Below, piece after piece: positions 27,265 to 36,350 of a stretch of 64,000 bases of DNA; the stretch's first letter is position 1, and each line of letters starts with the position of its first letter. This DNA is from Spirosoma sp. SC4-14 (GTDB lineage Bacteria; Bacteroidota; Bacteroidia; Cytophagales; Spirosomataceae), in NCBI RefSeq assembly GCF_037201965.1, contig NZ_CP147518.1, positions 4,085,001 through 4,149,000 on the forward strand. Reading direction: 5' to 3'. The notes beneath the pieces were generated by a model. It made no database searches, had not been told where the DNA came from, and worked only from the letters and a program-made list of their open reading frames with translations. A program made the position numbers and the translations under genes.

Positions 27265-28176
27265 ATGAGTCAAACTATTCTAATTACGGGAGGCACCGGC
27301 ACTATTGGCCGTCGGCTAACCCAATTACTTTTGCAACAGGGTTTTCGGGTAACCTTACTTAGCCGCGAAACGAACCCCATTCCCGGTGTAACCGTATATC
27401 AGTGGGACATAAAGAAAGGCCATATTGACCCCAAAGCCATTCAAACGGCCGATCATATCATCCACCTCGCGGGTGCCGGTATTGCCGACGAACGATGGAG
27501 CGATAGCCGTAAAGAGATCATTCTCAACAGCCGTACCCACTCTACCGAATTATTGGCCCAGGCATTAGCCCACAACCCACATAAAATTAAGTCGTTTGTT
27601 GCTTCGTCGGCGATTGGGTACTATGGTGGCGATACGGGCGACAGGCCCCTGAACGAAACCAGTGAGGGTGGCTCTGATTTTTTGGCGCAGGTTGTGCGAG
27701 CCTGGGAACGATCTGAAGATAAAGTTGCTGCACTCGGTATACGAACCGTTAAGCTTCGGACAGGGGTAGTGCTAACGATGGATGGAGGTGCCTTGCCTAA
27801 ACTGGCACAACCTGTCCGATTGGGAGCCGGAGCCCCCATTGGGTCAGGACAGCAATATATTTCCTGGATTCATATCGACGACCTGTGTCGAATGTACTGT
27901 CAGGCACTCATCGACGAATCGTGGCAGGGAGTTTATAATGCAGTGGCCCCCACTCCTGTTACCAACGAAACCCTAACCAGAGCCATAGCCAAGATCTTGC
28001 ATCGTCCGATGCTGTTGCCCAACATTCCGGCGTTTATAATCAGAATGATGTTTGGCGAACTGGCCATAACCGTTATCGGCGGTAATTATGTACTTAATAA
28101 GCGTATAGCCGATGAAACCCGTTTTCACTACAACTACAGCGACCTGACAACCGCCCTCGAAAATCTTTTACGATGA
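27265..28176 (+). CDS. TIGR01777 family (SDR39U1-like) NAD(P)-dependent epimerase
   Basis: 303 residues. Rossmann start ILITGGTGTIGRRLTQLLLQ, then HLAGAGIADERWSDSRKEII, the family-typical SSAIGYYGGDTGDRPLNE, and KLRTGVVLTMDGGALPKL. The C-terminal half carries the DUF1731-like part (ILHRPMLLPNIPAFIIRMMF). Cytosolic. The reaction is not established for the family; some members are linked to cell division inhibitor SulA only by old misnaming. Confidence 0.93.
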   Translation: MSQTILITGGTGTIGRRLTQLLLQQGFRVTLLSRETNPIPGVTVYQWDIKKGHIDPKAIQTADHIIHLAGAGIADERWSDSRKEIILNSRTHSTELLAQALAHNPHKIKSFVASSAIGYYGGDTGDRPLNETSEGGSDFLAQVVRAWERSEDKVAALGIRTVKLRTGVVLTMDGGALPKLAQPVRLGAGAPIGSGQQYISWIHIDDLCRMYCQALIDESWQGVYNAVAPTPVTNETLTRAIAKILHRPMLLPNIPAFIIRMMFGELAITVIGGNYVLNKRIADETRFHYNYSDLTTALENLLR

Positions 28177-28179
28177 ATG

Positions 28180-28223
28180 TTGAATTGTTGAATGATACAA
28201 AAAACCAGCATTCAACAATTCAA
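28180..28223. terminator. Hairpin between the epimerase and the enolase-superfamily gene
   Basis: Perfect 15-base arms ttgaattgttgaatg (28180-28194) and cattcaacaattcaa (28209-28223), followed by caatcattcaattttttccc with a T-run. It lies between convergent genes and is the best terminator candidate in the attcaacaatt word family. Confidence 0.82.
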
Positions 28224-28243
28224 TCATTCAATTTTTTCCCCCG

Positions 28244-29668
28244 CTAGCTCCATTCGCGATCGGCAGAGTCGCGGGTGTTCCACATGTCGGTGGGAGCAAA
28301 CCAGGTTCCGCCTTTTTTGAGGTGTTTTTTAGCTGCTTCTTCATTAAGCTCTACACCTAAGCCTGGCTTTTCGGGAACACGAACAAAGCCTTTTTCAACA
28401 ATTGGTTTGATGCCCGTTACCAGATCCTCCCAACCGGCAACGTCTACCCCATGATGTTCCAGCGCTACAAAGTTTTCGGTTGCAGCCGCACAGTGAACAT
28501 TCGCCATCATGGAAATGGGTGAGCCCGCAAAGTGCATGGCCATTGGTATTCCATTCTCTTCGGCATAATCACCGATTTTTTTGGTTTCCAGCAAACCGCC
28601 GGAGGTCGCCAGATCGGGGTGAATCATATCGATAGCTTTGGCATCGATCAGCTTCATAAACCCTTCTTTCAGATAAATATCTTCGCCCGTCAGTGTAGGT
28701 GTGTCGATTGCATCCGAAATTTGTTTCCACTGATCGGTATAGAACCAGGGCACCAGATCTTCCAGCCAGGCCAGCCGGAATGGCTCCATTGCTTTACCGA
28801 TCTGGATAGCCGTATTGACGTCGAAATGGCCAAAGTGATCGGCAGCCAGTGGCGTATCGTACCCCACAATTTCCCGTACTTTTCCGACGTGCTCGGCCAG
28901 CCGGTCAAGCCCTTTCTTCGTCACCTGAATTCGTGTAAACGGATGCTTGGTATTAGCGTAATTACCCAACTTTCCCGATTCCCGATCGTTCCATTGTTGC
29001 TTCACACTCCAGTTGTTTGCGTTGACAAGCATACCAGGCTGATCGGCCAGCATACCAATACCAAAATCCATTTTCAGGAAGGTGTAGCCCTGATCCCGAC
29101 GTTTTTGCATGTTCTTGGCAAAATCTTCGTAGTTGTCGGCTTCGGGCGTATCGGCATAGAGCCGGATAAAATCGCGGTATTTGCCACCCAGCAACTGGTA
29201 GGCAGGAACATTATAGGCTTTACCGGCCAGATCCCAAAGTGCCATTTCAACGCCACAAACACCACCAGCGGCCCGGCTGTGCCCGCCAAACTGTTTAATC
29301 TGCTTAAATAGCTGCTCAACGTTGCAGGGGTTTTTGCCTAACAGCCGACTTTTCAGCATGAGTGCATAATTGGCACTGGCACCATCACGAACTTCGCCCC
29401 AACCAACAATTCCCTGATTGGTGTCGATCCGAATAATAGGACTGGAAAAGGGCACACCCGTCAGAATTGCCACACGCATGTCTGTTATTTTCAGCTCAGA
29501 AGGCTTCGAGTCCCGGCTCACTTTCTGGGTAATAAATTCCAGTTCCTGGTCTGGATGCTTATCGAAAAGCATACCAAGAGAAAGCCCGCCCAGCCCCGCT
29601 TTGCGCAGGAAATTACGACGATCAGAGGAATTCTCGGGTGGCGATAATTTAGATAAAAGGTTCTTCAT
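28244..29668 (-). CDS. Exported enolase-superfamily (mandelate racemase/muconate lactonizing) enzyme
   Basis: 474 residues. The N-terminus SSDRRNFLRKAGLGGLSLGM is a Tat-type signal. Capping domain from about 60, then a barrel with TFLKMDFGIGM, LAADHFGHFDV, AWLEDLVPWF and LTGEDIYLKEGF as likely metal or base positions and AMHFAGSPISM near the end. The family abstracts a proton alpha to a carboxylate, typically in sugar acid dehydration or racemisation. Export is unusual for the superfamily but common in Bacteroidota and Planctomycetes glycan clusters. It is divergent from the RraA-like genes. Confidence 0.88.
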   Translation of the reverse strand: MKNLLSKLSPPENSSDRRNFLRKAGLGGLSLGMLFDKHPDQELEFITQKVSRDSKPSELKITDMRVAILTGVPFSSPIIRIDTNQGIVGWGEVRDGASANYALMLKSRLLGKNPCNVEQLFKQIKQFGGHSRAAGGVCGVEMALWDLAGKAYNVPAYQLLGGKYRDFIRLYADTPEADNYEDFAKNMQKRRDQGYTFLKMDFGIGMLADQPGMLVNANNWSVKQQWNDRESGKLGNYANTKHPFTRIQVTKKGLDRLAEHVGKVREIVGYDTPLAADHFGHFDVNTAIQIGKAMEPFRLAWLEDLVPWFYTDQWKQISDAIDTPTLTGEDIYLKEGFMKLIDAKAIDMIHPDLATSGGLLETKKIGDYAEENGIPMAMHFAGSPISMMANVHCAAATENFVALEHHGVDVAGWEDLVTGIKPIVEKGFVRVPEKPGLGVELNEEAAKKHLKKGGTWFAPTDMWNTRDSADREWS

Positions 29669-29914
29669 GGTTAAGGTATTCTCTGGGTTTTCGAATAATC
29701 AACTATAAAATGCCCTAATGCCAGTATTTTACTTATTCAATCGTCTTTTTGTACAAATTATCCAAAAGTAAAAATCACAGTTTTGATGGTATAGCCGGGC
29801 TGTTCCGATTTCTCCCCTATCGCACCAATTCGAGCAGTAAACGGGCTGAACATCTCCGACATACCCTGAAAATTGGTTGTTCCTATTCCCATAACCACAT
29901 TAACAACACAACAA

Positions 29915-30847
29915 ATGATTAAGAAGAGCTTACTTGCGTTAGCCATTAGCCTTTTCGGTGTTTCGTCAGCCTTTGCCCAGCGCATCGGTTCGACTCCCGA
30001 ATACGTAACCGCTCTGACTGCAAACTGGAAAGGCGAACGGTTCGCGGACGGGCGACCGAAAGTACCCGATATTGTGCTGGAACGCTTACAGAATTGCACA
30101 TTGGAGCAAATCTGGGGTTATCTGGGCAATAAAGGCTATCGAAATCAGGTCGAAAAAAACTGGATCATACTAAAACCCGGCGAAACCATGACCGGACGTG
30201 TAGTAACCGCACAGTTTATGCCGACCCGACCCGATCTGGACAGTCTGGTGCGGGCGCAGGGAAAAGCCGAAGGACGGTCGCAGAAAGGGGGAATCAATAT
30301 CTGGCCCATTGATATATTGACCAAAGGCGATATTTATGTAGCCGATGGCTACGGCAAGATTAAAGATGGCACCCTGATTGGCTCCAGTCTGGGCAACGCC
30401 ATTTATGGCAAAACGGGCAAAGGAGTCATCTTCTACGGATCGGTTCGGGATATGCAGGAGTTGAAAGACACAAAAGGGTTCAATGCCTGGGTAAAAGGTC
30501 ACGATCCGTCGTATATTAAAGATATGACCCCTACCTCAATCAATGCCCCCATCCGTATTGGCGAGGTAACGGTATTGCCCGGCGATGTTGTGTTTGCCAA
30601 TGAATATGGTGTCGTTTTCATTCCGGCTCACCTGGTCGAAGGGTTGGTTTCGGCTTCTGAAATGACAGCCCTGCGCGACGAATTTGAGCGTGTACTCCTT
30701 CAGCAGAGCAAATACCCATCCGGCGAAATTCATGGCGACTGGTCCGACAAAATCAAGGATGAATTCAGAGCCTGGATTGCTAAATATCCTAAAAAACTCG
30801 CGATCACCTCAAAGGATATCGAAGCGTATCTGGCCAAAGGTCATTAA
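29915..30847 (+). CDS. Exported RraA/HMG-aldolase-like protein, first of a tandem pair
   Basis: 310 residues from ATG 29915; the signal peptide is MIKKSLLALAISLFGVSSAF-AQ. The core resembles the RraA fold (also called dimethylmenaquinone methyltransferase-like): TKGDIYVADGYGKIKDGTLI, GVIFYGSVRDMQEL with the conserved Arg-Asp pair, and LPGDVVFANEYGVVFIPAHL. RraA inhibits RNase E in the cytosol and relatives are class II pyruvate aldolases; an exported version suits an aldolase or lyase on periplasmic sugar acids better. About 70 residues precede the core. The next gene is a paralog 71 bases away. Confidence 0.88.
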   Translation: MIKKSLLALAISLFGVSSAFAQRIGSTPEYVTALTANWKGERFADGRPKVPDIVLERLQNCTLEQIWGYLGNKGYRNQVEKNWIILKPGETMTGRVVTAQFMPTRPDLDSLVRAQGKAEGRSQKGGINIWPIDILTKGDIYVADGYGKIKDGTLIGSSLGNAIYGKTGKGVIFYGSVRDMQELKDTKGFNAWVKGHDPSYIKDMTPTSINAPIRIGEVTVLPGDVVFANEYGVVFIPAHLVEGLVSASEMTALRDEFERVLLQQSKYPSGEIHGDWSDKIKDEFRAWIAKYPKKLAITSKDIEAYLAKGH

Positions 30848-30918
30848 TTCGGCCACCTGTGGGCGTACCATAAATTCGCTTATTTTTGGCTTTTGTCTTT
30901 CTGAAACCGAATTCCCTG

Positions 30919-31851
30919 ATGAAATTTCCTATTCGCTGCTTACTGGTTCTTATTGTTTGTTGTTTCAGCACTGGCTTTTTGTTTGCCCAAACCATTCCTA
31001 AAGAGGAGTTGCTGTTTTTAACTTCGGAATGGAAAGGCGAACGATTTGCCGATGGACGGCCGAAAGTACCGGATAACTTACTGGAACGAGCTAAAAAAAT
31101 TGGAATTGATGATGCCTGGACGGTGTTGAAAAACGAAGGCTATACCAACCAGTTTGAAGGCAACTGGAAGCTGATTAAAGACGATGTTCCGGTGGTTGGG
31201 CGGGCAGTAACGGCCATGTTTATGCCCAGCCGGCCCGATGTAGAAAAACATATTAAGGATCGGGGAATCAGCAAACAGGGGCGCAAGGGCAATACGAATG
31301 CCTGGCCAATAGAAACCCTCACCAAAGGCGATGTTTATGTAGCCGATGCTTATGGCAAAATCAATGGAGGTACACTGATGGGAGCAACCCTGGGCAACGC
31401 CATTTTCAGCAAAACCCGTAATGGTGTAGTATTTAACGGAGCCGCCCGCGATCTTCAGGAACTGCAAAACTTACAGGGATTCAACGCTTTTGTCCGCGAT
31501 TTTCACCCTTCCTTTCTCGAAGAGATGGTGCTGATGGGCCTAAACACGCCAATTCGTATTGGTGGTGCCATGGTGCTGCCCGGCGATCTGGTAATAGCCC
31601 AGCGCGAAGGTGTTCTTTTCGTACCAGCCCATATGGCCGAACAGGTGATCACGACCTGTGAGTTTGTTGCCCGCAAAGATCAGTTTGGGTTCGAAATGGT
31701 GAAATCAGGTCGCTATACAACCGGCCAGATCGACAGCCAGTGGACCGACGACCTTAAAGCCGAGTTTCTGAAATGGCTTGGCCAGCATCCCGAATTAGGC
31801 ACCATGACAAGAGCTGAATTAGATAAAGTTATGAGCAAACGAACCTGGTAA
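30919..31851 (+). CDS. Exported RraA/HMG-aldolase-like protein, second of a tandem pair
   Basis: 310 residues from ATG 30919 with signal peptide ending FLFAQ. It follows its paralog residue by residue: SEWKGERFADGRPKVPDNLL, TKGDVYVADAYGKINGGTLM, GVVFNGAARDLQEL and LPGDLVIAQREGVLFVPAHM. The Arg-Asp pair is kept, but the GDVVFANEYG segment of the first copy reads GDLVIAQREG here. Tandem duplication followed by divergence. It ends at a strong bidirectional hairpin. Confidence 0.88.
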   Translation: MKFPIRCLLVLIVCCFSTGFLFAQTIPKEELLFLTSEWKGERFADGRPKVPDNLLERAKKIGIDDAWTVLKNEGYTNQFEGNWKLIKDDVPVVGRAVTAMFMPSRPDVEKHIKDRGISKQGRKGNTNAWPIETLTKGDVYVADAYGKINGGTLMGATLGNAIFSKTRNGVVFNGAARDLQELQNLQGFNAFVRDFHPSFLEEMVLMGLNTPIRIGGAMVLPGDLVIAQREGVLFVPAHMAEQVITTCEFVARKDQFGFEMVKSGRYTTGQIDSQWTDDLKAEFLKWLGQHPELGTMTRAELDKVMSKRTW

Positions 31852-31860
31852 GCCCGCACC

Positions 31861-31916
31861 CCACAAGCAAAAGCGCAACCATTCAGAAAATCAGATGGTT
31901 GCGCTTTTATTTGTGG
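31861..31916. terminator. Bidirectional intrinsic terminator after the RraA pair
   Basis: Stem aaaagcgcaaccat (31869-31882) with atggttgcgctttt (31895-31908), extended by ccacaa/ttgtgg at the base. A-run and T-run on either side. It separates convergent genes. Confidence 0.9.
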
Positions 31917-31936
31917 CCCAATCGGCCAGAATTCAG

Positions 31937-32908
31937 TTAGGGTGCAACCCAATGATAGGCGGCTGTCTTTTGCTCTTTTTTAACCGTTTTCCAGGCTGTT
32001 TTGCGCAGTTGTCGGGCAAACGCATCATTAACATCTTCTGGCCGGAAGGTTAGTTTCTGGGGTGATTCGCCAAACAGAAAGCTATACCAGACCAATCCGC
32101 CAAGATAACAGCCTGCATCATTGGCATGATGAGAGTCAAAGGCCAATTTATCATTGTTCCATCTGTACCCTACATGCAATGAGTGTGTTTGATCTGGCAA
32201 CGAAGGAGGCTTTAGATGACTAAAATCAACATGATTGTCTTTATGATAACCCCAGCGCGAACTTGAATTTATTCGCCAGAAGGCATCTCCGTCCGGAATT
32301 ATAGGAATTTGAAGCTCATTAGCGATCGTGTGATAGGCAGCTCTCGACTTCTCCCACATCTGGCGGGCATTTTTCGCCGAATCACCCGCTGCAATTCGGC
32401 TAAAATCGTTTGAGTCTGAGCGGTAGGCCCACGTCTGATGCAACACCACCTGGGCTTTCGGCTGAAGTTTTTTCACATAGTCATACAGCTTGCGGGCATA
32501 GGGCCGGTAGGTTTCTACATCGCCCGACAGAATGGACACCTGTTGAATAGTAATGATATCCCACTCCCCTTCCGACAAAAGCATTTTCAGTGATTTTCCA
32601 CCGTAAGGTTTCCCTTTGGGGTCGTCAGGGTTTTGTTCTGCGGCTTCTACATGCTCCCAATGCCGTTGTAATGAACTGCCGCCAATTTCTGCCCGGCCAA
32701 TCTGGAGTTCATGCCCACCCTCCCGACTCAACTGGGGCAGGTATTTCGACGCGTTTTGCGAGAAACTATTTCCAATCATAAATAGTCGTAAGGCAGGTTT
32801 CTGACTAGCGGTATTGGACGAAGCGGGTTGTGTAAAAGCGGGTAAGTATCCGCAAACAAACCAAAGAGAAAAGATAATTCGTAGGCTTACGCGACGGAGA
32901 TAAATCAT
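31937..32908 (-). CDS. Exported DUF4886-type SGNH-hydrolase-like protein
   Basis: 323 residues with a signal peptide ending near FTQ. LRLFMIGNSFSQNASKYLP carries the GNSF motif with the nucleophile-like serine, IITIQQVSILSGD and the later FDSHHANDAGCYLGGLVW (Asp/His block) fit the DUF4886/SGNH fold. Such proteins are predicted esterases of carbohydrate clusters. It is convergent with the RraA pair and separated by about 190 bases from the sulfatase upstream. Confidence 0.83.
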   Translation of the reverse strand: MIYLRRVSLRIIFSLWFVCGYLPAFTQPASSNTASQKPALRLFMIGNSFSQNASKYLPQLSREGGHELQIGRAEIGGSSLQRHWEHVEAAEQNPDDPKGKPYGGKSLKMLLSEGEWDIITIQQVSILSGDVETYRPYARKLYDYVKKLQPKAQVVLHQTWAYRSDSNDFSRIAAGDSAKNARQMWEKSRAAYHTIANELQIPIIPDGDAFWRINSSSRWGYHKDNHVDFSHLKPPSLPDQTHSLHVGYRWNNDKLAFDSHHANDAGCYLGGLVWYSFLFGESPQKLTFRPEDVNDAFARQLRKTAWKTVKKEQKTAAYHWVAP

Positions 32909-33097
32909 AGGGGCTACGCTGAAAAAAAGAACCTGAAGGCAGGCATAAACTGCACAGGCGATTAAAAATGATACGTTGAATTTAGAGGGTAGAGGCTATA
33001 TCCAGACTAAGGTACTGAGTTTTCTCCCGGCCAATAGTTTGCCGGTGCCAGGCCCGAGAAACATCTTTCGTCAGAAATAACCGTGGATATGCCAGAA

Positions 33098-34636
33098 TTA
33101 ATGATCCCTGGTCAGTCTGGTTTTACTTTGTTTTATGGCGGTCAATAAGCGGGTTAGTTCGTTCACTTTTTCGGGATTCTGTACATACAAATTTTGGCTT
33201 TCGGCAGGATCTGTGGCCAGATTATACAATTGCCCAATGGGGTCGCCTACCTGAGGTTTAAGCTCTTTGGGTTCGGTGAAGCCGCCCGACCCAAGCCCTT
33301 CGATCAGTTTCCAGTCTCCTTTTCGGATAGCATAAAAACCAATCGACGAACTGTGTACAACGGCAGGCTGATTGGCTACCTGTTCTGTTTCCCCCAGCAA
33401 TACGGGCAAAATACTATAGCTATCTTCCGGAGTATAGATACCGTTTGGGCTACCCAGAATATCCTTACAGGTAGCCATCAGATTAGCCAGCGTAGTTGTT
33501 GCGTTACTGACACTTCCCGCTTTCACTTTACCAGGCCAGCGAACAATCAGCGGAATGCGATGGCCTCCCTCAAAAGCGTCGCCTTTCATCCCCCGAAAGC
33601 CTCCGGCCGCTTTGTGGTTAAACTGTTTAACGAAGTTTTCGCGCCAGTAGGGGCCGTTGTCACTTGCAAACATAACGACGGTATTATCGGCCAGACCCGA
33701 TGACTCAAGTGTTCGGAGTACTTCGCCAACAGCAGCGTCGACCTGTTGCACAAAATCGCCATATTCACCCGCCTTCGATTTTCCTGTATATTCTTTTTTG
33801 GGTACCCAGGGGGTATGCGGAGCAGCAAGGGGCAGATACAGAAAAAAAGGCTTATCGGCCTTTTGCTGTTTTAAAAAGGCGTTGGCTTTTTGTATAAATG
33901 TTGGCAATACGTCATAAAAATCGAACGAAGGAGCCATTTTTCCCTCGCGCCAGAACGGCCCCGTATAGCCCGACTCCAACTTATTGCCTTTGGTATAGGC
34001 AGTAGGCTGCTGGGTCAGTTTTTGGTTTTCGAGGTAGCAATAAGGCGGCATATCGAGCGATGCGGGCAGGATGTATGAATAGTCGAAACCAGCCGTAGCA
34101 GGCCCTTGTGCCGGGTTTTTCGAGAAGTCGATCAAAGCGGTATCCATCTCCGTTTTAATGCCATAGTTTTCAGTTGCCAGCAACTGCTCGTTTCCTCTCT
34201 TCAGAACCCAGTCCAACCCAAGGTGCCATTTGCCAATAACGGCCGTTCGATAGCCATTCTGTTTTAATAACGATGCCACCGTTGGACGGTCTCGTTCAAT
34301 TAATGTACGGCTATACCCACGCAACACACCAACAGGTAGGCGACTTCGCCAGGGATACCGCCCGGTGAGCAGCGCATACCGTGTAGGCGTGCAAACCGAT
34401 GATGGCGAATGAGCGTCTGTAAAACGCATCCCTTCAGCAGCTAGTTTGTCGATAGCTGGCGTTGAAATTTGTCCGCCGGGGTTATATACCGAAACATCAC
34501 CATATCCCAAATCGTCGGCCAGAATATAAAGGATATTGGGCCGCTGTGCCTGTTCGGGTTTAGAAATAAAGCCAATGCCAGTTATGAGGCCAATAAACAC
34601 AGCAACCGCGCCACCCAATTTAGTTAATCTGTCCAT
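33098..34636 (-). CDS. Sulfatase (Cys-type, formylglycine-dependent)
   Basis: 512 residues with an N-terminal hydrophobic segment. The alkaline-phosphatase-superfamily metal site is NILYILADDLGYGD (Asp41-Asp42), and SPSSVCTPTRYALLTGRYPW carries the C-x-P-x-R motif with Cys82 as the residue converted to formylglycine. Also VIGKWHLG, FASDNGPYWRE and a typical C-terminal VHSSSIGFYAIRKGDWKLIE. It removes sulfate esters, most likely from glycans, in the periplasm. No anaerobic maturase lies in the window. Confidence 0.94.
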   Translation of the reverse strand: MDRLTKLGGAVAVFIGLITGIGFISKPEQAQRPNILYILADDLGYGDVSVYNPGGQISTPAIDKLAAEGMRFTDAHSPSSVCTPTRYALLTGRYPWRSRLPVGVLRGYSRTLIERDRPTVASLLKQNGYRTAVIGKWHLGLDWVLKRGNEQLLATENYGIKTEMDTALIDFSKNPAQGPATAGFDYSYILPASLDMPPYCYLENQKLTQQPTAYTKGNKLESGYTGPFWREGKMAPSFDFYDVLPTFIQKANAFLKQQKADKPFFLYLPLAAPHTPWVPKKEYTGKSKAGEYGDFVQQVDAAVGEVLRTLESSGLADNTVVMFASDNGPYWRENFVKQFNHKAAGGFRGMKGDAFEGGHRIPLIVRWPGKVKAGSVSNATTTLANLMATCKDILGSPNGIYTPEDSYSILPVLLGETEQVANQPAVVHSSSIGFYAIRKGDWKLIEGLGSGGFTEPKELKPQVGDPIGQLYNLATDPAESQNLYVQNPEKVNELTRLLTAIKQSKTRLTRDH

Positions 34637-34686
34637 TGAATACTGGTTAAAGAAGCAATACTACAGACATTGAAACCAGAACCCTG

Positions 34687-34739
34687 TTCGGCAAAGGCCG
34701 TGCCACGGTGCGTCGTACGCTGGCACGGCCTTTGCCGAA
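34687..34739. terminator. Long perfect hairpin between oxidoreductase and sulfatase genes
   Basis: 19-base perfect arms ttcggcaaaggccgtgcca (34687-34705) and its complement (34721-34739), 15-base loop. Both flanking genes are on the minus strand, so it could terminate the oxidoreductase message. The absence of a T-run makes this less certain; the words resemble the GC-rich repeat inside the second sulfatase gene. Confidence 0.65.
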
Positions 34740-34759
34740 AGTCGTATACTCAATAAGAA

Positions 34760-36088
34760 TTACAGGCGAATACCCCAATCGCTATTCATCTGGCGACCGA
34801 GTAGTGCATTCGCTTCGGCGTCGTTTTTAAACTGCTCTTTTTTCGGATTCCATTGCAGCGAACGATTTAAGCGATACGCGATATTACCAATGTTGCAGAC
34901 AGTAGCGGTTCGATGGCCTATTTCGACGTCGCAAACCGGCTTGCTGCGTTTCCGCATGGCATCCAGAAAATCCTTGTAGTGGTTTTCGCTTTTGTATACA
35001 TGCTTCTCGGTATCGCCAATGACCTTTGTTGCCAGTGAGGCAGGTGTTGTTTCAATTTTTCGGCGCTGAACCCGAATTTCGCCCTCAGTGCCAGTGAACA
35101 GAATGGCATTGTTCCAGTCCCATTTTTCGTGGGTCATCACAATGCCATTGTCGTATTTGTAGGTCAGGAAGGGGTATTCCCTACCATCGGGAGCGATTAC
35201 CTCAACAGGGCCACTATTGTCCATATCCAGTGCCCACTGCACAATGTCGAACATGTGAGCGCCCCAGTCCGTTACCATACCCCCGCCAAACTCCCGGTAA
35301 TTCCGCCAGTTTGGAAACACATCTTTCGAAGTTGGCGGTGCCAGCTCGGCGTTGAACACAACCGGTTGGTTAGGACCTAGCCACAATGGCCAGTCGAGTC
35401 CTTCCGGAATGGTTTCGGCAGGGAGGTCGTAGGGCTTCGGGGGTGGCCCAACGTTAACCTTAATACTTTTGACCTGACCAATGTAGCCGTTGCGAACCAG
35501 CTCAGCCGTTTGCCGAAATTCGGGCCACGACCGTTGCATACTACCGGTCTGGAAAACACGGTTATATTTGCGGGTCGCATTGACCATTGCCCGACCTTCT
35601 TTAACCGTAAGCGAAAGGGGTTTTTCGCAGTAAATATCCTTACCCGCTTCGGCAGCCCGAACGGCTACGGCGGCATGCCAGTGGTCGGGGGTAGCAATGA
35701 CAACGGCATCGATATCCTTCCGGTTCAGTAGCTCCCGAAAATCGTTATAGACCGGAATATCGGCGTACTTGCCCGACTCCGGATTTTTTTCATAGTGGGC
35801 TTTAATACGATCGAGTGTCAGTTGCGCTTTAGCTTTATAAACCTCACTAATGGCAATAATACGGGCTTCATTTGTGCTCAAAAACGAACTGGTCAGGCCA
35901 CGGCCCTGCTTTCCGGTACCAATAAAGCCTAATGAAATAATATCGCTTGGAGCAAGGTATCTGGTGCCATCAGGACGTTTGCCGCCAAGAACAAAACGGG
36001 GAACAATCATAAAGCCAGCAGCCGCAGTAGCTGCCTTACCGATAAAGCCCCGACGGGAAAGAGATTGTTTCTCTATCATTGTATGCAC
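34760..36088 (-). CDS. Exported Gfo/Idh/MocA family oxidoreductase
   Basis: 442 residues (440 if the second Met is used). Tat-like signal SRRGFIGKAATAAAGFM, Rossmann motif LGFIGTGKQGRG, the family's EKPLSLTVKEG, and GGGMVTDWGAHMFDIVQW with Asp and His. The family oxidises sugars at C3 or similar positions with NAD(P). Exported members carry the cofactor folded in via Tat. In this island it could make or use 3-keto sugars. Confidence 0.92.
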   Translation of the reverse strand: MHTMIEKQSLSRRGFIGKAATAAAGFMIVPRFVLGGKRPDGTRYLAPSDIISLGFIGTGKQGRGLTSSFLSTNEARIIAISEVYKAKAQLTLDRIKAHYEKNPESGKYADIPVYNDFRELLNRKDIDAVVIATPDHWHAAVAVRAAEAGKDIYCEKPLSLTVKEGRAMVNATRKYNRVFQTGSMQRSWPEFRQTAELVRNGYIGQVKSIKVNVGPPPKPYDLPAETIPEGLDWPLWLGPNQPVVFNAELAPPTSKDVFPNWRNYREFGGGMVTDWGAHMFDIVQWALDMDNSGPVEVIAPDGREYPFLTYKYDNGIVMTHEKWDWNNAILFTGTEGEIRVQRRKIETTPASLATKVIGDTEKHVYKSENHYKDFLDAMRKRSKPVCDVEIGHRTATVCNIGNIAYRLNRSLQWNPKKEQFKNDAEANALLGRQMNSDWGIRL

Positions 36089-36350
36089 GATTGATTAGTT
36101 GGTTTTACCAGGGTTCACTTCTGTTCACTGATTTGTTTACTGGCCGGTTCATTTCTGTCCGAAAAGACGAAATTTCCGATTTGTTTCCCACCGGGTTTCC
36201 CAGCCCAAAACAGCCTACCTTTCCGGCCTCCGTTAGCATGCAAATGGATGGCGAACCATCCACACTTCATTCTATTTTATTGACTCAGCGGCCCCAACCC
36301 GAACTTCCTCAAAACACATCGAATGAGAACGCTACGGTTAGCATCGGGTA

